Of a stretch of 64,000 bases of DNA, positions 53,974-61,575 are shown one piece after another (the first letter of the stretch is position 1; each line of letters begins with the position of its first letter). The notes beneath the pieces were generated by a model. That model saw only the letters and a program-made list of their open reading frames with translations. It had not been told where the DNA came from and did no database searches. The DNA comes from Psychrobacter sp. Choline-02u-9 (lineage in GTDB: Bacteria > Pseudomonadota > Gammaproteobacteria > Pseudomonadales > Moraxellaceae), in the NCBI RefSeq assembly GCF_002836505.1, contig NZ_PJBF01000040.1, forward strand, positions 186,001 to 250,000, given 5' to 3'. Position numbers and translations under genes: made by a program.

Positions 53974-54315
53974 ATGAAACAAACTCTATCTACTCGTCGA
54001 TTTTCTATAATTAATCAATTTTCGTTCAAACCATCATCACTTATATTGATATTAGTTCTAGCTTTAACGGGCTGTAGCTCTATGTCTGGTCAAACACCTA
54101 CCCCATCCAGTCCTGATATCAGTCAGCAATTTGAAGGTGCTCTGACTCAATGCCCACCCGCTAACCCTGCCAACAATATCTGTACGGCACAATATGAACC
54201 CGTCTGTGTAAAAACGAAAGTTGGATCAATTGTTAGCTACCGAACGGCTAGCAATGCTTGCTCAGCCTGTAATATTCCTGAAGCCGTTGGTTATACAAAA
54301 GGCGAATGTAGCTAA
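53974..54315 (+). CDS. Small lipoprotein with Kazal-like cysteine pattern
   Basis: A 113-residue protein. The signal peptide ends in the lipobox LTGC (lipidated Cys near residue 34), then a Ser/Pro/Thr linker. The last 55 residues carry six cysteines in a Kazal-like order, including CTAQYEPVCV and SNACSACN, with a final GEC. Kazal-type domains inhibit serine proteases, but many bacterial copies have unknown roles. AAGGACAT precedes the ATG. Residue after the lipid Cys is Ser, consistent with outer-membrane placement. It is monocistronic. Confidence 0.82.
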   Translation: MKQTLSTRRFSIINQFSFKPSSLILILVLALTGCSSMSGQTPTPSSPDISQQFEGALTQCPPANPANNICTAQYEPVCVKTKVGSIVSYRTASNACSACNIPEAVGYTKGECS

Positions 54316-54397
54316 TCTATAAAGCGGTTGTATCGAGATCTGCTGTACTGAAAGCTGCTGTATTGAAAGGTTTTCTATTAAAAATATTGAACATACA

Positions 54398-54432
54398 TAA
54401 AAATACCCAGCCTATATAAGCTGGGTATTTTT
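54398..54432. terminator. Bidirectional terminator between lipoprotein gene and BCCT-1
   Basis: ATACCCAGC (54403-54411) pairs with GCTGGGTAT (54420-54428) with an eight-base loop, AAAA on the left and TTTTT on the right. It ends the leftward BCCT-1 gene and the rightward lipoprotein gene. Confidence 0.9.
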
Positions 54433-54451
54433 GTAGCCATAAAATAAAATA

Positions 54452-56104
54452 TTAAGCATCTTTCTCAAGTGCTGGTGGGCCTTTTAGCAACTCTTCATCA
54501 CGGAATTCATTGGCCGAGTTGTGCTCTGCTGACTCTTCTGTAGTGAACCATTGCTGATTACGATAGAGTATCAAACGATCTCGACTGAGACCGCGCAATA
54601 GAGAATACATCATCACGACGATCACAATAGCAAAAGGAAATCCTGAGACAATCGATGCCGCTTGTAACGCACTCAAACCACCTGCTGCCAATAATACAGC
54701 GGCGATAACACCTTCAGAACCTGCCCAAAATAAGCGCTGGATCTTTGGCGGATTGGTATCACCACCTGATGTCAGCATATCGATGACAAAACTGGCTGAA
54801 TCTGACGAGGTAACAAACCATAGGACAATCATCACCACGATGAGCAAGTTGACCGCACCTGTTAATGGATAAGACTCCATCAATTTAAAGATAGCGCTAC
54901 CTGTATCGGCTTTGACCGCCTCGATCAGACCTGGGCTAACTATGTTAGGGTCTGCTGCTGCCACTAGCTCCATATTTACCGCAGAACCACCAAAAGCAGT
55001 AAACCACAGGAACAATATCGTGATAGGAATTAATAATACGCCTAAGATGAACTCACGGATGGTACGACCACGAGAGATACGTGCAACGAATACCCCAACG
55101 AATGGTGACCAGCTAATCCACCATGCCCAATAGAAAATCGTCCAAGAGGCTTGCCAGTTTTCTTCGCCTCTATAAGACTCTGTCCATAGACCTAACGGCA
55201 CGATTTGGTGCAAATAGTTGCCGATGTTTTCTACGAAGCTATTAAAAATAAACTGCGTAGGCCCAAAGATAATCACAAAACTTAGCAATATCACAGTGAA
55301 CAATATATTGGTATCACTTAGACGCTTGATGCCTTTATCCAATCCCATAAACAGAGATAACCCTGCTAGCATGGTGATAAGGCCAATCAAAATAATCTGC
55401 ACCGTAATATTATTGGGTATGCCAAATAACGTCTCAAGGCCTGAATTGATCTGCAAGACGCCAAGACCTAACGTGGTCACTACCCCAAACATCGTGCCAA
55501 ATACGGCGAGCGTATCTACCGTATGTCCCCAACCGCCGTAGATCTTTTTACCCAATATTGGATAAAGTGTCGAACGGATAGCCAGTGGTAAACCTACTCG
55601 ATAATGAAAATAAGCAAGCGATAGCGCGACCATGCCATATAGCGCCCATACATGTAGACCATAATGTAGGAACGAGATATTCATCGCTTGCTTGGCAGCG
55701 GCGACTGTCTCCGCCTCTCCTAATGGTGGTGCCATAAAGTGATACAGCGGCTCAGCGGTGCCCCAATAAAGCAGCCCAATACCGATACCAGCTGAAAACA
55801 GCATACCAATCCAAGAAACCATATTGTACTCTGGCCTCTCATTCTGATGACCGAGTCTGATATCGCCGTAGCGGCTAAATATCATATAAATACTCATGAC
55901 CAATGTTAAATTGACCACGACAATAAAAAACCAGCCGAAGCGTAAAGAGACAAATGCTTTTGCTTGGTTAAATACGACTTCTGCCTGTTCATTGAATAAA
56001 GCGCCAAAAATAATGAACGCCAGTATCAAGATTGCTGAAGTCAAAAATACAGGTTTACTTACCCGCGGAAAAGGGCCTAATCGGCCAACTTTTACATGAT
56101 CCAT
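54452..56104 (-). CDS. BCCT-family betaine/choline/carnitine transporter, paralogue 1
   Basis: A 550-residue twelve-helix transporter. BCCT marks: GIGIGLLYWGTAEPLYHF in the third helix (the BetP GMGIG motif with Ile for Met) and the signature WTIFYWAWWISWSPFVGVF followed by RISRGRTIREF. These proteins take up glycine betaine, choline, proline betaine or DMSP with Na+ or H+. The start was set at ATG 56104 because the third paralogue begins at the equivalent point; the longer frame begins with a GTG. No long osmosensory C-terminal domain is present. Own terminator and leader suggest independent transcription. Confidence 0.93.
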   Translation of the reverse strand: MDHVKVGRLGPFPRVSKPVFLTSAILILAFIIFGALFNEQAEVVFNQAKAFVSLRFGWFFIVVVNLTLVMSIYMIFSRYGDIRLGHQNERPEYNMVSWIGMLFSAGIGIGLLYWGTAEPLYHFMAPPLGEAETVAAAKQAMNISFLHYGLHVWALYGMVALSLAYFHYRVGLPLAIRSTLYPILGKKIYGGWGHTVDTLAVFGTMFGVVTTLGLGVLQINSGLETLFGIPNNITVQIILIGLITMLAGLSLFMGLDKGIKRLSDTNILFTVILLSFVIIFGPTQFIFNSFVENIGNYLHQIVPLGLWTESYRGEENWQASWTIFYWAWWISWSPFVGVFVARISRGRTIREFILGVLLIPITILFLWFTAFGGSAVNMELVAAADPNIVSPGLIEAVKADTGSAIFKLMESYPLTGAVNLLIVVMIVLWFVTSSDSASFVIDMLTSGGDTNPPKIQRLFWAGSEGVIAAVLLAAGGLSALQAASIVSGFPFAIVIVVMMYSLLRGLSRDRLILYRNQQWFTTEESAEHNSANEFRDEELLKGPPALEKDA

Positions 56105-56235
56105 AGGTATATCCCAAAAAAAGTGCGTAACCATACCAAGGTATGAACGAATTATCAAATATAACACCTTGTAAATACTGCCGAATGTATAGAAATGGTA
56201 GTAACATTTCGGTAATAATTTTCAACAATACGAAT
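56105..56235 (-). promoter_or_regulatory. Duplicated 5' leader of BCCT-1
   Basis: About 130 bases upstream of BCCT-1 match the region upstream of BCCT-2 (58003-58131) nearly base for base, including a CATACC-AA-GGTATG dyad at 56132-56145 (58030-58043 in copy 2). The dyad lies 27 bases before the start codon and could be an operator or mRNA hairpin. BCCT-3 lacks it. Confidence 0.65.
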
Positions 56236-56272
56236 CTGTCCTGAATAAATCTAAGTATCTTCACCCAACAAA

Positions 56273-56304
56273 GAAGCCCCAATTTAAAAATAAATTAGGG
56301 CTTC
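56273..56304 (-). terminator. Terminator of BCCT-2
   Basis: A 14-bp stem (GAAGCCCCAATTTA/TAAATTAGGGCTTC, one mismatch) with a four-A loop. It is the diverged sister of the perfect hairpin at 58172-58203. Only a weak T tract follows. Confidence 0.75.
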
Positions 56305-56349
56305 TTCTATGAAAAACTTAAGTAATTGTCTTAATTCTATCTACTTTTT

Positions 56350-58002
56350 TTAGTCACCTTTTACAATCTTAGGTGGTCCTTTTAGTAGATGCTCGTCAGC
56401 AAATTCATCTGCAGAGTTGTGATCTGCTGATTCTTCAGTAATATAATGCTGCTGCGCCCTATATAATATCAATCGATCGCGACTCAAACCACGTAGTAGC
56501 GCATACATCATTGCAAATATAACCAAAGCAAATGGCAATCCTGCTACGATAGCGGCTGCTTGTAACGCGCTCAATCCACCAGCAGCCAACAAAACAGCAG
56601 CAATCACGCCTTCAGTACTTGCCCAAAATAAACGTTGAATCTTTGGCGGATTGGTATCACCACCTGCGGTCAGCATATCAATGACAAAACTGGCTGAATC
56701 TGATGAGGTTACGAACCACAATACAATCATAATCACAATCATGAATGTGATGGGTTGCGCCAATGGATAGTACTCAACCAATTTGAAAATTGCACTACCA
56801 AAATCTGTTTGTACCGCCTCGACCAGTCCAGGACTAACCAACGCTGGATCAATAGCAGCGAGCAGCTCCATATGAATAGCAACGCCGCCGAAAGTTGAAA
56901 ACCAAAAGAACAATATGGTCATGGGGATAAGTAATACCCCAAGTACAAACTCTCTAATCGTACGACCACGGCTGATACGAGCAATAAACACGCCGACAAA
57001 TGGTGCCCAACTTACCCACCATGCCCAATAAAATATCGTCCATGCTGACTGCCAGTTTGCCTCACCTTCGTAAGACTCCCCCCACAGACCTAATGGTACG
57101 ACCACTGAAAGATAGTTGCCGATATTTTCTAGGAAGCTATCAAAAATGAAAAGCGTCGGCCCTAAGACGACCATAAAACCAAGCAAAATAGCCGTTAGAC
57201 CAATGTTCACATCGCTTAGACGCTTGATACCCTTATCCAAGCCCATCATGACAGAACAGGCGGCTAAAGCAGTAACAAAAGCAATCAGAGCGATTTGTAT
57301 TGTGAGATTATTAGGAATACCAAATAATTTCTCAAGCCCTGAGTTAATTTGCATAACGCCAAGACCGAGTGACGTCACCACACCAAACATCGTACCGAAT
57401 ACGGCTAAGATATCAACGGCATGACCCCACGAGCCATATATCTTTTTACCCAATATAGGATAAAGGGTTGAACGAATCGATAGTGGTAAGCCACGGCGAA
57501 AATGGAAATAGGCTAAAGATAGCGCTACAATCGCGTACAATGCCCAAGCATGTAAGCCCCAATGTAAAAAGGTAATATTCATCGCTTGCTTGGCGGATTC
57601 TATCGTTTCCTTTTCACCAAGTGGCGGTGCCATAAAGTGATATAAGGGCTCTGCTGTACCCCAGTAGACAAGTCCAATACCGATACCAGCAGAGAACAGC
57701 ATACCGATCCACGAGAATAGACTGTACTGTGGTTTCTCAGTTTGAGCACCAAGGCGAATATCGCCATAACGGCTCATAGACAAATAAACACAAAGTCCTA
57801 AGGCCACATTAACGAGAATAATGAAAAACCAACCAAATTTATCGGTAATAAAGCCTTGTAGAAAACTGAACAACGTACCGGCAGATTCAGTAAAAAAAAC
57901 GCCAAGAATAATAAATGTAATAATAAGTAATGCTGAAGTTAAAAAAACAGGTTTACTTACCCGAGGGAAAGGGCCTAACCTGCCAACTTTTACATGATCC
58001 AT
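56350..58002 (-). CDS. BCCT-family transporter, paralogue 2
   Basis: A 550-residue BCCT protein, a close paralogue of both neighbours: GIGIGLVYWGTAEPLYHF, WTIFYWAWWVSWAPFVGVF and RISRGRTIREF. By eye its body is nearer to paralogue 3 (for example FITDKFGWFFIILVN and FHFRRGLPLSIRSTLYP), while its leader is nearer to paralogue 1. Start at ATG 58002 with GGGGA seven bases upstream; the long frame continues upstream into the conserved leader. Substrate is probably a compatible solute; differences among paralogues suggest different affinity or induction. Confidence 0.93.
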   Translation of the reverse strand: MDHVKVGRLGPFPRVSKPVFLTSALLIITFIILGVFFTESAGTLFSFLQGFITDKFGWFFIILVNVALGLCVYLSMSRYGDIRLGAQTEKPQYSLFSWIGMLFSAGIGIGLVYWGTAEPLYHFMAPPLGEKETIESAKQAMNITFLHWGLHAWALYAIVALSLAYFHFRRGLPLSIRSTLYPILGKKIYGSWGHAVDILAVFGTMFGVVTSLGLGVMQINSGLEKLFGIPNNLTIQIALIAFVTALAACSVMMGLDKGIKRLSDVNIGLTAILLGFMVVLGPTLFIFDSFLENIGNYLSVVVPLGLWGESYEGEANWQSAWTIFYWAWWVSWAPFVGVFIARISRGRTIREFVLGVLLIPMTILFFWFSTFGGVAIHMELLAAIDPALVSPGLVEAVQTDFGSAIFKLVEYYPLAQPITFMIVIMIVLWFVTSSDSASFVIDMLTAGGDTNPPKIQRLFWASTEGVIAAVLLAAGGLSALQAAAIVAGLPFALVIFAMMYALLRGLSRDRLILYRAQQHYITEESADHNSADEFADEHLLKGPPKIVKGD

Positions 58003-58131
58003 AGGTATATCCCCAAAAGAGAGCGTAACCATACCAAGGTATGAACGAATCACTAAATATAACACCATGTAAATACTGCCGAATGTATAGAAATCGTAGT
58101 AACATTGCAGCAATAATCTTTCAACAATCTG
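58003..58131 (-). promoter_or_regulatory. Duplicated 5' leader of BCCT-2
   Basis: Counterpart of 56105-56235, with the same dyad (58030-58043) and the same TACATTCGGCAG-type block further upstream. Conservation of non-coding sequence in both suggests either recent duplication or shared regulation. Confidence 0.65.
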
Positions 58132-58171
58132 AATTTTTCCTGAACAAATTTAAATATCTTTACCCAATAAA

Positions 58172-58203
58172 GAAGCCCCAATTTAAAAATAAATTGGGGC
58201 TTC
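58172..58203 (-). terminator. Terminator of BCCT-3
   Basis: Perfect 14-bp stem GAAGCCCCAATTTA/TAAATTGGGGCTTC with a four-A loop, 44 bases after the BCCT-3 stop codon. Leftward it is followed by TTTATT. Confidence 0.82.
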
Positions 58204-58246
58204 TTCTATCAAAAGCTTAAGTAGCTGTCTTAATGCTATCTACTTC

Positions 58247-59890
58247 TTAGTCACCTTTCACAATCTTAGGTGGTCCTTTTAACAGATGCTCATCGACGAA
58301 CTCATTCGCTGAGTTATGGTCTGCTGATTCATCCGTAATAAAGCCTTGTTGCGCTCTGTATAGAATCAGACGATCGCGACTCAAACCACGCAGTAGCGCA
58401 TACATCATGACAAAGACCACTAAGGCAAACGGTAGTCCCGCTACGATAGCCGCCGCCTGTAGCGCAGACAATCCACCAGCCGCTAGCAAGATAGCCGCGA
58501 TAACACCTTCTGTCGTTGCCCAAAATAAGCGCTGGATTTTAGGTGGGTTGGTATCGCCACCAGCAGTCAACATATCGATGACAAAGCTAGCAGAGTCTGA
58601 CGAGGTCACAAACCATAGCATAATCATGACGACAATAAGTAGCGTAATTGGTTTTGCCAATGGATAGTATTCAACCAGTTTAAAGATGGCACTACCAGAA
58701 TCCGCTTGTACTGCTTCAACCAATCCTGGGCTAACACCTGACAAAGCAGAAGCAAGCTCCATATGAACAGCAACGCCGCCAAAGGTGGTAAACCAGAAGA
58801 ACAAAATCAGCATTGGAATCAGTAGTACACCAAGCGTAAATTCACGAATCGTACGACCACGAGAGATACGGGCAATAAAGATACCAACGAATGGTGCCCA
58901 ACTAACCCACCATGCCCAATAAAATATCGTCCAACTACTCTGCCAATCTGTACCGCTATAAGACTCACCCCATGTACCTAGAGGTACAATCACGGTCAGA
59001 TAGTTGCCGATGTTTTCGATAAAACTATCAAAGATAAATAGCGTTGGTCCTAAGATGACCATAAACGCTAATAAGACGATAGTGAAACCAATATTGATAT
59101 CACTTAAACGCTTAATACCTTTATCCAAACCCATCAAGACTGAAGCTGCTGCTAGCGCTGTGATGAAAGCGATCAAGCCAAACTGTACGGTAAGACTGTT
59201 AGGCGTACCAAACAGCTTTTCGAGTCCAGAGTTGATCTGCATAACCCCAAGCCCGAGTGAGGTAACCACACCAAACATCGTACCAAACACAGCCAAGATA
59301 TCGACCGTGTGTCCCCAACGACCATAGATCTTTTTACCAAGTAAAGGATACAAAGTAGATCGAATCGATAATGGTAGGCCGCGACGGAAATGGAAGTACG
59401 CTAAAGATAGCGCTACAATCGTATAAATCGCCCAAGCATGTAGACCCCAATGCATAAATGAGATATTCATTGCTTGCTTGGCGGCTTCTACTGTCTCGGC
59501 ATCGCCCATTGGTGGTGCCATAAAGTGATACAGCGGCTCTGCTGTACCCCAATAAACCAGACCAATACCAATACCTGCAGAAAATAGCATGCCAATCCAA
59601 GAGAACAGATTGTACTGCGGTCGCTCTGTTTGGTTGCCTAGTCGAATGTCACCATAGCGACTCATTGCCAAGTAAATACAAAGCGCGAGCGCGGTATTGA
59701 CCAGAATAATGAATAGCCAACCAAACTTATCGGTAATAAAATTTTGTAAAAAACTAAAAACAGCCCCTGCTGTTTCGGTGAAAAACGCACCGAAAATAAT
59801 AAAGCCAACAATCAGCAGTGATGATGTAATAAACACAGGTTTACTTACCCGCGGAAAAGGTCCTAATCTGCCTACTTTTACTTCTTCCAT
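58247..59890 (-). CDS. BCCT-family transporter, paralogue 3
   Basis: A 547-residue BCCT protein with the same motifs as its neighbours (GIGIGLVYWGTAEPLYHF, WTIFYWAWWVSWAPFVGIF, RISRGRTIREF). Start at ATG 59890 with GAGA upstream; an in-frame TTG two codons earlier is less likely. Its 5' region (59891-60090) is unrelated to the leaders of paralogues 1 and 2, so it is probably regulated differently. It has its own terminator. Confidence 0.93.
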   Translation of the reverse strand: MEEVKVGRLGPFPRVSKPVFITSSLLIVGFIIFGAFFTETAGAVFSFLQNFITDKFGWLFIILVNTALALCIYLAMSRYGDIRLGNQTERPQYNLFSWIGMLFSAGIGIGLVYWGTAEPLYHFMAPPMGDAETVEAAKQAMNISFMHWGLHAWAIYTIVALSLAYFHFRRGLPLSIRSTLYPLLGKKIYGRWGHTVDILAVFGTMFGVVTSLGLGVMQINSGLEKLFGTPNSLTVQFGLIAFITALAAASVLMGLDKGIKRLSDINIGFTIVLLAFMVILGPTLFIFDSFIENIGNYLTVIVPLGTWGESYSGTDWQSSWTIFYWAWWVSWAPFVGIFIARISRGRTIREFTLGVLLIPMLILFFWFTTFGGVAVHMELASALSGVSPGLVEAVQADSGSAIFKLVEYYPLAKPITLLIVVMIMLWFVTSSDSASFVIDMLTAGGDTNPPKIQRLFWATTEGVIAAILLAAGGLSALQAAAIVAGLPFALVVFVMMYALLRGLSRDRLILYRAQQGFITDESADHNSANEFVDEHLLKGPPKIVKGD

Positions 59891-60090
59891 GTGCAAGTCT
59901 CAAATTTCAAGGAACGTTACCTTAACAAAATAGGTCTTAACTATCAATCTATTACAAAATAAAACTTGATAAAACTATTAATTTACTCTAAAAGACTTGA
60001 ATAGTTTTATTAAAATAATTAAATATACAGGCAGGTAAATACGTCCTTAATTCGATGCTGTTTCGATGTTTTTTCAATATTGTTTCGATG

Positions 60091-61368
60091 TTATTTGGGC
60101 AATAATCTGAGTAATTGTGCATCATTACCGTCTTCAAGTGTCCACACTTGCCCGTCTACTGCTAGCACACTGCGTACACGCTCTCCCATGTCATAGCGAT
60201 AACGTTCAGCCGCGGTATTGTCGTCGTTTATGCCCACTACGATAAGCGCTTTAGACGATAAACCACTGATAAGCGCATTGCCTTGCCAGCTAGGAAAGTC
60301 ATTATGAGTACCAGCCGCATAGATGCTCATAGCAGATGGTGATATGACAGGTGTCCAAGTAATTTTGGGTGCTGCAAACTCTGGCTTAGTATCATGGTCA
60401 GGAATATCTAGACCTGAATAATTGCGTCCATTGGATACCACTGGCCAGCCATAATTGTTACCCTTCTCAATAATATTAAATTCATCCCCGCCTTTTGGTC
60501 CCATCTCGTGCGCCCAAAGCTGTCCACTATCATCAAATGCCATACCAAGCACATTGCGATGTCCGATGGTCCAAAACTGTTTGGCCAACTCATTATCAGT
60601 AAACGGATTGTCTGTTGGGGCGTTACCATCAGGACTCAACCGTATTATCTTACCCAGATTGCCATTCATGTCTTGTGCTGGGTCTTTGTCTTGACGCTCG
60701 CCTGAGCTGATATATAGATAGCGCCCATCAGGCGAAAACAGCAGGCGATGACTATAATGTCCTTGCCCTGTGACTTTCGGAGCCTGTTGCCAGATAGGCG
60801 TGATATCTTGCAACGTAGGTGTGGCTGTCTCTAATCCTGAGAGTGTCGCCTTGATCACTTTGGCACCAAATTTATTGCTATCAGCTCCTGCCCCTGCTTC
60901 CGCGTAGCTGAGATAGACGGTATTAGACGTCACAAAATCTGGCGACACGATGATGTCTCCTAAGCCGCCTTGACCACCGTAAGCGACTGTAGGCACGCCT
61001 TCGATTTTGGTCTTATTACTCGTCGCGGTATCTACGATAAATAGCTCACCTGTTTTTTGTGTCACCAGTAATTTTGGCGCTTTGCTATCTGTAATGGGTA
61101 ACGCTGTCATAGCCCAAGGCTCATCAAAGGTAGCGATTGCTTTGGTAGTAAAGTCAGGCTTGCTAGTATCTGTTTGTGTGGTGATTTTTGTGGCGGTTTG
61201 AGCATCGTTATCTGAACTGGAAACTTCTTTAGACTCTGTTGCAGTGCTTTTATTATTACTAGGACTTACTGTAGAAGGGTTGGAGCATGCGGCAGTGCTA
61301 AATAGCAATGCTGCAATAATTAACGGCGAAGTTAAAGGTATATCTATACGTTCAATATGGGCTGTCAT
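60091..61368 (-). CDS. PQQ-dependent aldose-sugar-dehydrogenase-like lipoprotein (YliI/Asd family)
   Basis: A 425-residue protein with a lipoprotein-type signal (hydrophobic IIAALLFSTAAC; lipidated Cys near residue 28), a Ser/Thr/Asn/Lys-rich linker, then a six-bladed beta-propeller of the glucose/sorbosone dehydrogenase family: GGLGDIIVSPDF, YLYISSGERQ, GNLGKIIRLSPDG, IGHRNVLGM and HEMGPKGGDE. E. coli YliI (Asd) is a PQQ-dependent soluble aldose dehydrogenase. No PQQ synthesis genes are seen in the window. GGAG lies ten bases before the ATG. Cell location: outer membrane or periplasm. Confidence 0.85.
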   Translation of the reverse strand: MTAHIERIDIPLTSPLIIAALLFSTAACSNPSTVSPSNNKSTATESKEVSSSDNDAQTATKITTQTDTSKPDFTTKAIATFDEPWAMTALPITDSKAPKLLVTQKTGELFIVDTATSNKTKIEGVPTVAYGGQGGLGDIIVSPDFVTSNTVYLSYAEAGAGADSNKFGAKVIKATLSGLETATPTLQDITPIWQQAPKVTGQGHYSHRLLFSPDGRYLYISSGERQDKDPAQDMNGNLGKIIRLSPDGNAPTDNPFTDNELAKQFWTIGHRNVLGMAFDDSGQLWAHEMGPKGGDEFNIIEKGNNYGWPVVSNGRNYSGLDIPDHDTKPEFAAPKITWTPVISPSAMSIYAAGTHNDFPSWQGNALISGLSSKALIVVGINDDNTAAERYRYDMGERVRSVLAVDGQVWTLEDGNDAQLLRLLPK

Positions 61369-61486
61369 CGTTCTGTTTCTCCGTTCAGTTGATACTTATA
61401 TTATTAGTCTTTGATTTAGTTATAGCATAGTCCTGAGACTTAAGAGATATCGAAATGGTAAAAAAACAGTAACGTAAAACGCGTCT

Positions 61487-61529
61487 TATAAATAAAAACC
61501 CCTTACCTACGATTGTAGATAAGGGGTTT
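61487..61529 (-). terminator. Terminator of clpB
   Basis: A 15-bp stem AAACCCCTTACCTAC/GTAGATAAGGGGTTT (one mismatch, GATT loop) followed leftward by TTTTTATTT, 46 bases after the clpB stop codon. Confidence 0.9.
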
Positions 61530-61575
61530 GTTTTAAGCGTAAAGTTGGGTCATAAAGACATCAAGGGTAAATTGA

